Origin: Syntrophaceae bacterium
GTDB lineage: Bacteria > Desulfobacterota > Syntrophia > Syntrophales > Smithellaceae
DNA length: 61,117 bases
Assembly (NCBI GenBank): GCA_009773315.1
Contig: WRPE01000026.1
Location: 1-61,117, forward strand
Direction of reading: 5' to 3'
Shown: one piece after another, positions 52,543 to 61,117 of the stretch
Layout: every line of letters begins with the position of its first letter
Position numbering within the stretch: position 1 is the stretch's first letter
Program-made: the position numbers and the translations under genes
Notes under the pieces: model-generated
Told to the model about the DNA's origin: nothing
Databases searched by the model: none
What the model saw: only the letters and a program-made list of their open reading frames with translations

Positions 52543-52937
52543 TTCTTATCCTTCATTGTATGTTACCAGCATCTATTATTTAAATTTAAACCCGATGCAA
52601 ACCGTTGTAAGGCTGGTAAAGGCAAGCCCTTGCATACGCAAATCCTGCGTCTGAAAGACAAGTCTCAAATACGGCATCCCATCTGGATTCTATAAATGAT
52701 TAGCGGGATTATCCTTAGCAAATTTCTGATTAAGAAAGGTGGGAAGGTCACAATTTATCGCTATTCCTGAGGGGTTTCTACAGGCAATACGGATAAATAG
52801 CAAGCAATATCTTTTTATTTTCTTCGCCTGCCGGCGCTGGAAACAAGCGGCAGAACTTAGGCGCAATAATCATCCCGGAAGACAGTCTTACTTAATGATG
52901 GCGCCCCGTCCCTGATTAAGGAAGAGCCCTGGCATTC
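52543..52937. other. 395-bp gap, nothing recognised
   Basis: Upstream of the helicase and downstream of the DUF3426-like gene. AT-rich with short local palindromes (for example GCAAGGGCTTGC when read on the minus strand), but no ORF, promoter or known riboswitch fold could be supported. Confidence 0.5.
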
Positions 52938-53696
52938 CTAATGTTTCTTAAAATCAGCCGGGAATACCGATAGCTTATGAACCCCCGCCGGTTCGCTGGT
53001 GAAGACAATCATGAAAGGCATTTGTCCTTTGGGCTGAATTCTGTCTTCCATCGTTTTCACGTCTTTAAGCGCCGAAAGAATTTCATTCGCATCCAGACTT
53101 TCCAGTTTCTCATCAATAATGATATTACCGCCGAAAGATTCCGTTGACACCAGCAAGGACCCTTCAGCGTTATAAAGAATCGCAGTAATTTTTATTTTTG
53201 AAACAGGATAAGGCGTTGAATTTTCAGCGATGCCTTCAAGCACTCTGATGCTTCTTCCCAGCTTTACATTGTAAATCAGTTTTTGTTGGACATTAATCAG
53301 ATTTATCCCTTCCACGGATGAAGATGTGGCCCCCTGATCGGTCTTAGAAACGTGTATATACGACTGGATGATCTCCATCGCTTTGCCACCTCTCTCAGGG
53401 TAAAGCCAGAAATATCCGATAAGTAAAGCAACCAACAGGATGATTAAAATCCATATCCACTTGCCTGCTCCAGCGCTTTTCTTTTCGGGCTCGCAATCAT
53501 ATGCACCGTCCTTATCCATTTTCTTTCCCGGCGCAGGTTTCGTTGATTTGTCTTCCGCTAAAGAAGAAGGAGTTTCTTTCGGTTGGACGGCGCCTTTTAC
53601 GGGAAGAGACGCCGCTGTTTCTGCAACTGTGGACAAAAAAGCATCCAACTCCCGCTTCTCTGCTTTTAAATCAAACAACTCTCTTTTGTTTTCCAT
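52938..53696 (-). CDS. DUF3426-like single-pass membrane protein
   Basis: A 252-residue protein with a charged N-terminal cytoplasmic part (1-75), one membrane helix (about 80-102, WIWILIILLVALLIGYFWLY) and a C-terminal domain resembling DUF3426 (RVLEGIAENSTPYPVSKIKIT, then FMIVFTSEPAGVHKLSVFPAD). The zinc-ribbon often found at the N-terminus of DUF3426 proteins is absent. The function is unknown. It lies downstream of another hypothetical gene on the same strand and AAGGA precedes the ATG. Confidence 0.7.
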   Translation of the reverse strand: MENKRELFDLKAEKRELDAFLSTVAETAASLPVKGAVQPKETPSSLAEDKSTKPAPGKKMDKDGAYDCEPEKKSAGAGKWIWILIILLVALLIGYFWLYPERGGKAMEIIQSYIHVSKTDQGATSSSVEGINLINVQQKLIYNVKLGRSIRVLEGIAENSTPYPVSKIKITAILYNAEGSLLVSTESFGGNIIIDEKLESLDANEILSALKDVKTMEDRIQPKGQMPFMIVFTSEPAGVHKLSVFPADFKKH

Positions 53697-53841
53697 TCAA
53701 GCGTCCTTCTTTGCAGTTCGACCCGAATTAATAGGGTACCCGCCTTTACCTTTTAACTCAAAAAATATTGACTTAACTTATAGATACAAATCAACAATTT
53801 ACTCAACATCAGTCATTTAAAAGGTTCATGCCGACGTTTGT

Positions 53842-54846
53842 TTATTTGGCATTTTTAAGGATGCGAATCTCTTTCTTTATAGCATCAAGCTCGACCTGGA
53901 ACGTCTTTTTCATCTCATCGAGCGCATAGGCAAACGCTTCATGAGGCGGTAGATCTTTCATGGCCGCAATCGTTCTCTCCACATTCTTCTCACGTAAAGA
54001 CGGCATGTCGGCAATAGGGGTTGGCTGTATGGGAATAAGAACGTCTTGAACATCAGCCTCCGGGGCTTGAGTCTCTATCTGGTCATTAAGATCAGTGTTT
54101 TCCACCCATGATCTATATTGCTTGATACTGTCGATTAAAAATATGTATTTTTTGGCCTCGGTCATTCCTTCCGAAATCATAACCTTCTCTAGATGGTCGT
54201 AAACAGACAGCAGCAGGTTGATGGCATCCTGATTGGAACTGACACCCCTGATTCGGACATACCTTCCCACAAAGCGCAGAATTCTTAAAAATCCCTGGAT
54301 AATGCAATCGCCCGTATATAACAGGTCTAATTTATTGACCTCATTTTCCAATTGTTCCAGAATCTGATCGTTGATCTCCCATTTAATGGAAAGAAAAATG
54401 CTTTTCATGTTTTTCAAAGGTGCATGAAGTGCAGACGACGCAGGCAAGGAGAGAACCCCCAAGGATTTGTCAGAATCCTTGTTTTCTTCCTTATCGCCCT
54501 GGGTAGTAACTTTGATATTATCCGTTTTTTCAGTCTCTGTAACAGCACTGACGTTTTTGTTGTCATCACCGAATATCGCCGAAAAACGTTTTTCGATTTC
54601 AGAGACAAAGGATGATCTATCTTGCATCTGGCGTTCGCCCGAAAAAACTTCAGCTTTGCCGTCTGCTTCTTTGATGTCTTTAATTTCCCTTATATTCTGG
54701 TTCTTTACATCGGCGGAACCTTCTTCCACAGTCGTTTGGAGAGGATTGATGTCTTTTTCTTTAATCGGTTTCGTGTCTTCAGGAAAAAGACTATCGAGAC
54801 GACTTTCTACTCCCCGAAGAAATGACGATTCTTCCTTAATTGTCAT
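53842..54846 (-). CDS. Hypothetical acidic protein, 334 residues
   Basis: No family was recognised. Residues 1-140 are hydrophilic and probably disordered (rich in Glu, Lys and Asp), with the motif LRGVESRLDSLFPED at the start echoed later by VSEIEKRFSAIFGDD. Residues about 150-260 form an alpha-helical domain (LEQLENEVNKLDLLYTGD onward, IQGFLRILRFVGRYVRIRG). The C-terminal end is a short coiled coil. No signal or membrane segment. AGGAG precedes the ATG. It may be cotranscribed with the DUF3426-like gene 145 bp downstream; a cell-envelope or signalling role is only a guess. Confidence 0.7.
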   Translation of the reverse strand: MTIKEESSFLRGVESRLDSLFPEDTKPIKEKDINPLQTTVEEGSADVKNQNIREIKDIKEADGKAEVFSGERQMQDRSSFVSEIEKRFSAIFGDDNKNVSAVTETEKTDNIKVTTQGDKEENKDSDKSLGVLSLPASSALHAPLKNMKSIFLSIKWEINDQILEQLENEVNKLDLLYTGDCIIQGFLRILRFVGRYVRIRGVSSNQDAINLLLSVYDHLEKVMISEGMTEAKKYIFLIDSIKQYRSWVENTDLNDQIETQAPEADVQDVLIPIQPTPIADMPSLREKNVERTIAAMKDLPPHEAFAYALDEMKKTFQVELDAIKKEIRILKNAK

Positions 54847-55232
54847 TTTATGGCTCCTGTCTCAGTTGCTTTCCAGATTAGTGCATCAGGACTGTCTGGA
54901 CTGTCTGGTCTCTATGCTCTCCCTGCGAGTTAAGAAAAGTCATGGGCTAATTACCCTAAATAACTTACGCAAAAAAGCCAAGAAAATTAAACACAGGCGA
55001 CCAGATGAGTCAAGGTTATTTTTGTTACGAGCTTGTCCGTGAATAACTACCCGATATTGACGAAATTGTACAACGCTTTTCATCATTACCAATACCGTAC
55101 CCCCTATGTTGTGGTCATAATTCAATTGACAGACATGACCGTTCTTCATATACTCAAGCACCAAAAAGCAATGCCTTATCCATTATAAGTGAGGAAGAGA
55201 GGAAGAAAACAGCTGAACTGGCGGTATAAAGC
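54847..55232. other. 386-bp divergent gap
   Basis: No gene was seen. A short tandem GGACTGTCT-GGACTGTCT lies at 54889-54906. A 74-codon minus-strand frame (55164-54940) lacks a ribosome site and family pattern. Confidence 0.5.
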
Positions 55233-55676
55233 ATGTCCGAAAAAAACACTGATCCATTACCGAAAAATGCAACAGAGGCACAGGGGCTTTTAATCAAGGC
55301 CTTCCATGAGAAATGCGGCGATGAAATTTTGCCGGCAATCGACAACATTCTCGGTCGTCAGGGACGCGCTCTGGGTCTTAAGGTCAGGAGCAAGCTGCCC
55401 AATTGTCATCTATCGACTGTTGCCGCGGCTTTTTCGAAAAACTTCGACCCGACAACGATCAATGTGGTCTCCATATCCGATGAAAAGTTCCATATTCAGG
55501 GGACAACATGCCCTTTCGGACTGGAAAACACATCGAGGCAACTCTGCGAAGCAGTCATGGCGATTGATCGCGAATATTTTCTTGCGGCAACAGACGGCAA
55601 GACCACCCTGGAGATTATTAAAACCAGGGCCGCTGGAGATCCGATCTGCGACACCCTTTATACCACCAAAGATTAA
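55233..55676 (+). CDS. ATC-hydrolase/methanogen-output-domain-like protein
   Basis: A 147-residue soluble protein with five cysteines. The layout KAFHEKCGDEILPAIDNILGR, then FHIQGTTCPFGLEN, a helix with LCEAVMAIDREYF, and a final GDPICDTLY resembles the family of L-2-amino-thiazoline-4-carboxylate hydrolase-like or 'methanogen output domain' proteins, where the C...C...C pattern binds a cofactor or metal. The family call is by pattern only. The ribosome site is weak. It is followed by a strong bidirectional terminator and stands alone. Confidence 0.6.
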   Translation: MSEKNTDPLPKNATEAQGLLIKAFHEKCGDEILPAIDNILGRQGRALGLKVRSKLPNCHLSTVAAAFSKNFDPTTINVVSISDEKFHIQGTTCPFGLENTSRQLCEAVMAIDREYFLAATDGKTTLEIIKTRAAGDPICDTLYTTKD

Positions 55677-55712
55677 AAGTGTGGCGACCTCTTCTTTTAC
55701 CGACCCGACCCG

Positions 55713-55757
55713 AAAAAAGGCTCAAGAAGTATTGACCTGCTTGTTGAGCCTTTTTTT
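55713..55757. terminator. Bidirectional rho-independent terminator
   Basis: AAAAAAGGCTCAA (55713-55725) and TTGAGCCTTTTTT (55744-55756) form a 13-bp stem with T-tracts on both strands, between convergent genes. Confidence 0.9.
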
Positions 55758-55773
55758 ACACGCCTTATCAGCC

Positions 55774-57651
55774 TTACAGTGTGGGGAAGAGTAACTGCAT
55801 CTTTTCCTTCATGGCAGAACTCAATTGCACGAAAAGTTCGGCATTGTACGAACCGGTGGGCATTGGATGGATACTCGTATCTGTCCCAACTCTAGCTTGT
55901 GTAGCTGGATCTATAAGAGGGGCATCGGCCTGGTATATATCCGGGGAGTTGACTATCTGCATCGCCGCAACGGCATACTTGCGCGCTGTCGCGGCGGGCG
56001 TTCCTTCTTTGACTGCCGGATCAACGTTGGTCGCAACGATTGAAATGGAATAGTCGCTGTTGAGTTTGATCTCAAACGTGCGCAACTGTTGTGGGAAATC
56101 ATGCATCGATGAGGTTTCAACCTGCCAAAAGCCCCTTTCAGGCTTGCCGGCATCATCTGTGGCAAACGCTTTAACGGCATTGACGTGGCGATGACCAGCG
56201 ATCCACATCAGGAGATTCGGGTGGCTGTGCAGTTCGGCAAGCAGACCCGGCAGGGTTACTGCATTTTGAATACTGGAAGGATTAGCAGAATTATCAAACC
56301 ACTCCATGCAGGAACCCGTAATCGTGACGCATAACGGTACGTGCGCGGCGATGATCATCAGTTGACCGGCAGCATCGCCATCGGCAAGTTCCGATTTCAG
56401 CCAGTTCCAGCGGGCTCGATCAAGAAAGCCATGGCCATGGATGCTGATAGAACCATCGTCTTCCCTTTGGGTATTGTCGAGTACAATAACCTTGATTGGA
56501 ATCGTTGATTTCGGCACGAAGCTGTAGCAGGCAAAACCATCTGCCTGGCCGGAGGGAACCAGATTAAAACCATGACCTACCGGACCAGTGGATGTTTTAA
56601 AAAATTCGTTCACCCACTCTGGTTTGGTCAGTGAGCGGCGGTTCCGGTCGGGTACAACCGTTGGCGGGCTGGTGAAGCCGGGGGTTCCGACTTCACCGGC
56701 TTTAATAATATCACCGTACGAAGTAGCCCCATCGATAACGCCCATGTAATAGTGGGGAGGATCTGTTTTGTATATGTTATGAGGGCTGTACAGAATGTTT
56801 GGCAGGGCAAGGACTTCATGGCTGGTGCAGGTTCTACGCATGTCTCCAGCATCCGGTGGTATTGAACCGAGCCAGAAATGGTCGTGATTGCCGATGGCCT
56901 GATACCAGGGGATTGCCCCATCAAGTCCTGCCGCCTTGAACGGTTTCTGATAATCGATGCTATCGGCTCCCGCATGAGCACCGGAACTGGGGCTAATAAC
57001 CTTGCCGTCAAGGACGTCGATATACCACCTGAGTTCGTTATACTGGGTACTGTTGCAGGCATCCCCCAGTGAAATGCCGAAGTCGATCGGATTTTGTTTG
57101 TGCAGAGCATTGACGGTCTGAACGGCAGCGTCGAGAACCTGCGTTGTGTACATCATGGTTGGAGAATATGATGATGTTTCCAGACCCACGAGTTGTTGTA
57201 AATGGATCGACTGGGAAGGGGACTCCTTGTCGGTGATATGGATATCGGTTATGGCGAAAAATCTCAATAATATTAGATAGTTATTGCCTGCCGGATAGAC
57301 ATATGTCCCCGACATGATGTCTATCCGCTTCTCGGAAGCAAGAGAACCGCCATCACTCCAGACGCCATATCCTTTTGGGTCGTATTCTGAAATCTTTCTT
57401 AGATTAAACTTATTAATCGTTATCGGATCTATCAGAGCCGGTTTGATCGTCTCATCGAGCGTTGTAAAAACATTGGAATCAATCGGATATCCCGCGACCT
57501 GGGCGTCACTGTTGTTGCTTCCACATCCGACGCTAATGGTTCCCAAAGAAATGCACACAGCTGTTCCTGCGGTAAGTTTGATAAAATCTCGCCGCGTCAC
57601 CTCGCTGCTTATTTTTACGTTTTCGCTCTTTTCAGGATCATGGTTAGACAT
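55774..57651 (-). CDS. TAT-exported metallophosphoesterase (TIGR03768-like)
   Basis: A 625-residue calcineurin-type metallophosphoesterase with a twin-arginine signal (EVTRRDFIKLTAG) and a lipobox-like SVGCG, so it may be an outer-leaflet lipoprotein. Metal motifs are in order: FFAITDIHITD (near residue 133), GISLGDACNS, AIGNHDHFW (near 250), AAHVPL and WIAGHRHVNA. The total length and spacing match the TIGR03768 group of unknown substrate. AAGGAG precedes the ATG. It lies alone between a terminator and the acyl-CoA dehydrogenase. Confidence 0.85.
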   Translation of the reverse strand: MSNHDPEKSENVKISSEVTRRDFIKLTAGTAVCISLGTISVGCGSNNSDAQVAGYPIDSNVFTTLDETIKPALIDPITINKFNLRKISEYDPKGYGVWSDGGSLASEKRIDIMSGTYVYPAGNNYLILLRFFAITDIHITDKESPSQSIHLQQLVGLETSSYSPTMMYTTQVLDAAVQTVNALHKQNPIDFGISLGDACNSTQYNELRWYIDVLDGKVISPSSGAHAGADSIDYQKPFKAAGLDGAIPWYQAIGNHDHFWLGSIPPDAGDMRRTCTSHEVLALPNILYSPHNIYKTDPPHYYMGVIDGATSYGDIIKAGEVGTPGFTSPPTVVPDRNRRSLTKPEWVNEFFKTSTGPVGHGFNLVPSGQADGFACYSFVPKSTIPIKVIVLDNTQREDDGSISIHGHGFLDRARWNWLKSELADGDAAGQLMIIAAHVPLCVTITGSCMEWFDNSANPSSIQNAVTLPGLLAELHSHPNLLMWIAGHRHVNAVKAFATDDAGKPERGFWQVETSSMHDFPQQLRTFEIKLNSDYSISIVATNVDPAVKEGTPAATARKYAVAAMQIVNSPDIYQADAPLIDPATQARVGTDTSIHPMPTGSYNAELFVQLSSAMKEKMQLLFPTL

Positions 57652-57752
57652 ACTACTCTCCTTCCAGTTTTGATCGTTGCTTGTTCTAAATTGGCAACGA
57701 TATTAAAAATTATCCGTTTACACAGATTGGTTTACAGCCTCGATGTTTTTCG

Positions 57753-59003
57753 TCATTCGTAAATGATTTCGTCCGCGGCTTCCGCTTCGGCCGCATCCAG
57801 TGCGTAGTCGCGGGTCAAGCCCGCCGCTTTTGCCAGGAAATGCTCCTGGTACCACTCGTGGGCGATGATCATAGACATGACCTCGCTCGTTCCGGTCCAG
57901 ATCGAGGCCAGGCGTATGTCACGGTGTATGCGCTCGATGGGCAGAACGTTCGTGTAGCCGATTCCGCCACAGACTTGCATAGCGTTGTGAACAACCTTCT
58001 GGCAGGCCTCCGTGATGAATTTTTTTGATTCCGACACCATGCGCCGGACACGGTTCATACCGACACCGCTGTCCACGGCGCGGGCCGTTACATAGGCCAT
58101 GGAACGGGCCGCATCAAGGAGCATCACCGCCTCGGCCACCTGAAAACTGACTCCCTCGAACTGGGCAATAATCTGGCCGAAAGCCTTCCTCCGTGAGGTG
58201 TAGTTTGTCGCCACATCCAAGGCGGGGCGGGCGGCCCCGATGGTCATCGCCGCCGTGCCGAGCCGTTCAGGGATCATCATGGTGTTGAAAACGTCAAACG
58301 CGCCGTTTAGTTTTCCAACGATATTGGCCTTCGGCACTTTGACGTCCTTGAAGACAAGGCGGGCGGTTCCGCCGCCCCGACATCCCATGAGGCCATAGAG
58401 ATACTTCGTCTCCACACCCGGTCCGCGGTCCACAATGAACGCTGTAATAGACTTCTGTGGTTTGGTTTTAGGATCAAAGTCAGTCTTGGCGTAAAGAAGA
58501 AAGAAATCCGCGCCCTCGCCTCCGACGATAAAGCGTTTTTGCCCGTTAATGAGGAAATAATCTCCCATATCATCGGCTTTCGTAGTCGCTCCGAAGAAGT
58601 CGGATCCGCCCCGGGGTTCCGTCAGGCATTCGGCGGCGAAAATATCACCACGCAAGAGGGGCTTGACATATTTCTCTTTCTGTTCGTTCGTGCCATGCAG
58701 CATAATCGCGTCGCAGACCAGTTCGCCCCCCACACCGAAGACACAGGCAAATTCATAGCCGAGGGTCCCGATTTCCTCTGTGAGCATGCAGGTCGTGACC
58801 CAGTCCATGTCCCGTCCGCCCCATTGCTTCGGATAACGGCAACCCAACAGATTCCTTTTCCCTGCTTCACTGAGGAATTCCTTGGGGAATTTGATCTTAT
58901 CCGCGTCCATGTCGAGAATCATCTGACGGGGAACCCACTTAACGAGATCTCGTGCCTCATCACGGATTTTGAGTTGTTCCTTGGATAAAAGATAGTCAAA
59001 CAT
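57753..59003 (-). CDS. Acyl-CoA dehydrogenase
   Basis: A 416-residue FAD acyl-CoA dehydrogenase. N-terminal helix domain, CLTEPRGGSDFFGATTKA with the FAD/substrate loop near residue 127, TSRRKAFGQIIAQFEG, and VCGGIGYTNVLPIERIHRD near 350. At the MCAD catalytic Glu position (YEGT) it reads WTGT, so the base is more likely Glu246 in PERLG, as in the isovaleryl- and long-chain types. The substrate is unknown. AAAGGAAC precedes the ATG. It fits beta-oxidation of fatty or aromatic acids. Confidence 0.88.
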   Translation of the reverse strand: MFDYLLSKEQLKIRDEARDLVKWVPRQMILDMDADKIKFPKEFLSEAGKRNLLGCRYPKQWGGRDMDWVTTCMLTEEIGTLGYEFACVFGVGGELVCDAIMLHGTNEQKEKYVKPLLRGDIFAAECLTEPRGGSDFFGATTKADDMGDYFLINGQKRFIVGGEGADFFLLYAKTDFDPKTKPQKSITAFIVDRGPGVETKYLYGLMGCRGGGTARLVFKDVKVPKANIVGKLNGAFDVFNTMMIPERLGTAAMTIGAARPALDVATNYTSRRKAFGQIIAQFEGVSFQVAEAVMLLDAARSMAYVTARAVDSGVGMNRVRRMVSESKKFITEACQKVVHNAMQVCGGIGYTNVLPIERIHRDIRLASIWTGTSEVMSMIIAHEWYQEHFLAKAAGLTRDYALDAAEAEAADEIIYE

Positions 59004-59462
59004 GATATTGTTCCTTTCTATATAATGGCTTATTCTTGCTTGTATTCCTCACGCAGCTTGTATTTAATGATTCCCCTTGGCAGTTGGCACTGTCGGTCGT
59101 ATATCACGGCTATTTCCCACTGCTGACGAGGGTGTAACCCAGCCTGTGCGGCGAATATGTCGAGACTATCGAGACTATGGAAGCAATTGTTTACATAATA
59201 CGATTTAGCACATTTCAGTAAGCTTATCAATGATGTTTCCCGGCGGCAACTATGATATGAATGACATGTGCTAGTGGCACATTTTGTGATTAGTCTTACA
59301 TTGACATATTAGCGAGGCTTCCCTATAATAATCCTTACAATGGAATGGAAAGGGGGTTCTTATTAAATTAAACCACTACAACACAGATTAGGAATGTCGA
59401 GTTTCTTTTAGTAAAACTTTTCCCTTCGGTAACGAATTTAAAAAATAGAGGAGGCAACAAAG
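59004..59462. other. 459-bp divergent gap with a consensus promoter
   Basis: Besides the promoter at 59301-59329, it has a tandem CGAGACTAT-CGAGACTAT (59161-59178). A 66-codon minus-strand frame (59230-59030) has no family pattern. The leader from the promoter to the gene is about 127 nt; no clear riboswitch was seen. Confidence 0.6.
59301..59329 (+). promoter_or_regulatory. Perfect consensus sigma-70 promoter
   Basis: TTGACA (59301-59306), a 17-bp spacer, and TATAAT (59324-59329): an exact match to both consensus boxes with ideal spacing, 133 bp upstream of the exported protein gene at 59463. Confidence 0.85.
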
Positions 59463-60368
59463 ATGAAGAAATATGTTTTGCAAAAATGTTTGGTCGCGTT
59501 TTTAGCTATCTTCGCCATTCAGGTTTTCCTACCGGCGCTTCTGCAAGCACAAGAAGTTCAAAAAACGGATCCCTCCAAAATTGTCCAGAGCGGAGCGATT
59601 CTGACTGTAGCCGAATCCAAGAGGCTGATCGGCAAGGCTGTGGCACAGATGCCGATTGTCAAGAATGCCCTTGCCAACGGCATGGTTATTATCATCAAGG
59701 GGACAACCAATGCCTATGTGGCAGAGGAGATCACTGGACAGAAACCATCGCATGCAGCATTTGTGACGGGAAGAGTTGAGCCCGAGAAAGGGGCCAAAAA
59801 CCTGCCCCAGGTGAAAGCTGTTAACCACATCATTCTGGAGAAAGGCAAAGTAGTTGATATCTCGCTTGAAGATGCCGCGAAGAAGCTGAAAGCGGGCGAC
59901 GTTGTCATGAAGGGGGCGAATGCCCTGGACTATAAGAACAAACTGGCGGCAGTTAATATTCTGCACCCGGCAGGGGGAACGACAGGGATCACAATGCCCT
60001 TCATCGTGGCCCGCAAGGCTCACCTCATCATTCCGGTCGGCCTGGAGAAGTTAGTTGCAGGGGATTTAGTGGCTCAGACATTGATGACGCGTGAGCCGCT
60101 GGAATCGTTGCCTGCCCCCCCCGGTAAGTCGGCGGCGTTTTTCCCCGGTCACATTATTCCCACCCAGTGGATCCTCACTGGAGAAATTGTGACAGAACTG
60201 GAAGCCATTAAAATTCTGACGGGAGCAACTGCCTTCCAGGCCAGCGCCGGCGGCATCAGCGGTGCGGAAGGGTCCGTATGGCTTGTTTTCAGGGGAACCC
60301 GGGATCAAGTAAAGAAAGCCCTCGACTTGGCAAAATCCATCCAAGGGGAACCACCTTACTCTGAATAG
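59463..60368 (+). CDS. Exported protein of unknown function, 301 residues
   Basis: A Sec signal peptide (residues 1-29, ending LLQAQ) is followed by a compact globular sequence. Blocks such as GMVIIIKGTTNAYVAEEITG, GDVVMKGANALDYKN, HPAGGTTGITMPFIVARKAHLIIPVGLEKL recall a conserved family of unknown function seen, as I remember, in archaea and Thermotogae, normally without a signal peptide. It may bind a nucleotide or sugar phosphate, but that is not shown. GAGGAGG precedes the ATG, and a perfect promoter lies upstream, so it is likely highly expressed. A hairpin follows at 60384-60431. Confidence 0.75.
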   Translation: MKKYVLQKCLVAFLAIFAIQVFLPALLQAQEVQKTDPSKIVQSGAILTVAESKRLIGKAVAQMPIVKNALANGMVIIIKGTTNAYVAEEITGQKPSHAAFVTGRVEPEKGAKNLPQVKAVNHIILEKGKVVDISLEDAAKKLKAGDVVMKGANALDYKNKLAAVNILHPAGGTTGITMPFIVARKAHLIIPVGLEKLVAGDLVAQTLMTREPLESLPAPPGKSAAFFPGHIIPTQWILTGEIVTELEAIKILTGATAFQASAGGISGAEGSVWLVFRGTRDQVKKALDLAKSIQGEPPYSE

Positions 60369-60383
60369 GAAATTATTGGTGAA

Positions 60384-60431
60384 CTGACCAGCCCCTTCCA
60401 AATGATCCAGATTTGGGAGAAGGCTGGTCAG
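60384..60431 (+). terminator. Long hairpin after exported protein gene
   Basis: CTGACCAGCC (60384-60393) and GGCTGGTCAG (60422-60431) form a perfect 10-bp outer stem, with further pairing (CTTCCAAAT / ATTTGGGAG) inside. There is no T-tract, so termination strength is uncertain. Confidence 0.55.
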
Positions 60432-60541
60432 CGGAGATGATTACCTAACCCAACGAAACAAATCGCAAAAAACTGGCCGTCCTAGCGGAAAAGGAGATGT
60501 CGGCAACGGTCAATTTCGAAGGCTTTATCCCGTATATTAAA

Positions 60542-61015
60542 ATGAAAAAACTTACTGGATTAAAACTTATTATAATTATTTCTCATTTAATGATAGTGGC
60601 GCCGGCCAGTGCCGCAGGAATTATTTTAAATTGGCAGTTATTCGTTACCAATCCTGATTTGGCATTAGACAATCCAAACAAGAAAGTTTTAATTAAAAAT
60701 TTATCTGCCACTGATATAAGTATGTCCGCCGACGTTGATTCTAGAAATATATTTTCCTTATTTCCTGATCAAAATAATAATTCAACACCAAAATCAGAAA
60801 AAAAGGCCACACTAAGCAAAGTTAAAATCATTTTTTTTGGGAAGAATACGTTTATGCCGACCAATGATGAGGCGTATGCTAATAGCGATGATAAGCAAGC
60901 ATCAAAAATTATCAATACCATGACATCTTTGTTTTACGAGGATTCGAAAATTAAATCATTGGAAACAATAGGCAAAATTATTGAACCGCAAATTAATTTC
61001 TATTTCACATTCTAA
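60542..61015 (+). CDS. Hypothetical exported protein, AT-rich
   Basis: A 157-residue protein with a Sec signal peptide (MKKLTGLKLIIIISHLMIVA, ending ASAAG). The mature part is rich in Asn, Lys, Ser and Ile with no known motif (LNWQLFVTNPDLALDNPNK, then SKVKIIFFGKNTFMPTNDEAY). ATG 60542 was chosen because it starts the signal peptide; an in-frame ATG at 60497 has AAGGAG with no spacing. The base composition is clearly more AT-rich than its neighbours, hinting at acquisition from elsewhere. Function unknown. Confidence 0.6.
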   Translation: MKKLTGLKLIIIISHLMIVAPASAAGIILNWQLFVTNPDLALDNPNKKVLIKNLSATDISMSADVDSRNIFSLFPDQNNNSTPKSEKKATLSKVKIIFFGKNTFMPTNDEAYANSDDKQASKIINTMTSLFYEDSKIKSLETIGKIIEPQINFYFTF

Positions 61016-61117
61016 ATGTGATGAACCTGTAAAAAGTCACCCCGCGCATTTCGCTTCGTGCTCATGATAGCCATGCGGGAAAGCATAAAACTGTTCCAGC
61101 AGCGAAAAAATTGCTGC

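Noticed and set aside
52543-52937. Cyclic-di-GMP riboswitch
   Set aside because: Short stretches recall a GEMM loop, but the required stems and tetraloop receptor could not be laid out.

Overview
The window looks like a chromosomal segment of a strictly anaerobic, syntrophy-type deltaproteobacterium (Desulfobacterota, most like Syntrophales/Syntrophaceae). This is an inference from gene content: acyl-CoA synthetases and an acyl-CoA dehydrogenase, methylmalonyl-CoA accessory genes (meaB, epimerase), FdhD, a branched-chain amino acid ABC transporter, class II aldolase with class I FBPase, and a large periplasmic multiheme cytochrome region. No rRNA, tRNA, CRISPR array or transposase gene was seen.

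Layout. 0.2-6.5 kb (+): amidase, AMP-forming acyl-CoA synthetase, an internally deleted second acyl-CoA synthetase, a MerR regulator, MeaB GTPase and methylmalonyl-CoA epimerase. 6.5-7.8 kb (-): a TIGR04076-like protein and FdhD. 7.9-10.9 kb (+): isochorismatase-like hydrolase, MBL-fold hydrolase, old yellow enzyme, peroxiredoxin. 11-22.3 kb: a periplasmic electron-transfer island with CcsA/ResB haem-ligation proteins, a 12-haem four-module c7-type cytochrome, a four-cluster ferredoxin and NrfD quinol module, a hexahaem cytochrome, two paralogous TAT-exported FAD reductases, and an 11-haem cytochrome split by an in-frame UGA that fits the ExtKL (seleno)protein family. 22.3-25.7 kb (-): livFGMH. 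26-31.4 kb (+): plsC, ftsK, rimO, polyprenyl diphosphate synthase. 31.4-36.4 kb (-): an MFS transporter with a probable AUU start, then a zinc/manganese-type uptake locus without its ATPase gene. 36.5-41 kb (-): a lone ParE/RelE toxin, nnr, class II aldolase, FBPase. 41.5-42.8 kb (+): a LivK-type receptor with a strong terminator. 42.9-49.7 kb (-): thioesterase, an unknown protein, a YbhGFSR-like ABC exporter with HlyD protein, and a decayed SPFH gene. 49.9-61.1 kb: GIY-YIG protein, YihG-like acyltransferase, RhlE helicase, two hypothetical proteins, an ATC-hydrolase-like protein, a TAT metallophosphoesterase, acyl-CoA dehydrogenase, and two exported unknown proteins.

How it works together. 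The cytochrome island can be read as a route from membrane menaquinol (NrfD plus ferredoxin) to periplasmic multihaem cytochromes and on to soluble flavin reductases, with ResB/CcsA supplying haem attachment. The fatty-acid and propionate-type genes fit syntrophic oxidation, with FBPase and aldolase for gluconeogenesis.

Most notable non-gene structure. Intergenic regions, mostly right at stop codons, carry arrays of a degenerate 7-bp repeat (AGGCTGA-like), several of them joined to a short hairpin. The array supplies or overlaps the stop codon of three genes. There are also two internal-deletion pseudogenes, a solitary toxin with a possible antitoxin remnant, an 84-bp element with 9-bp inverted ends, and an exact consensus sigma-70 promoter (TTGACA-N17-TATAAT) before an exported protein of unknown function.
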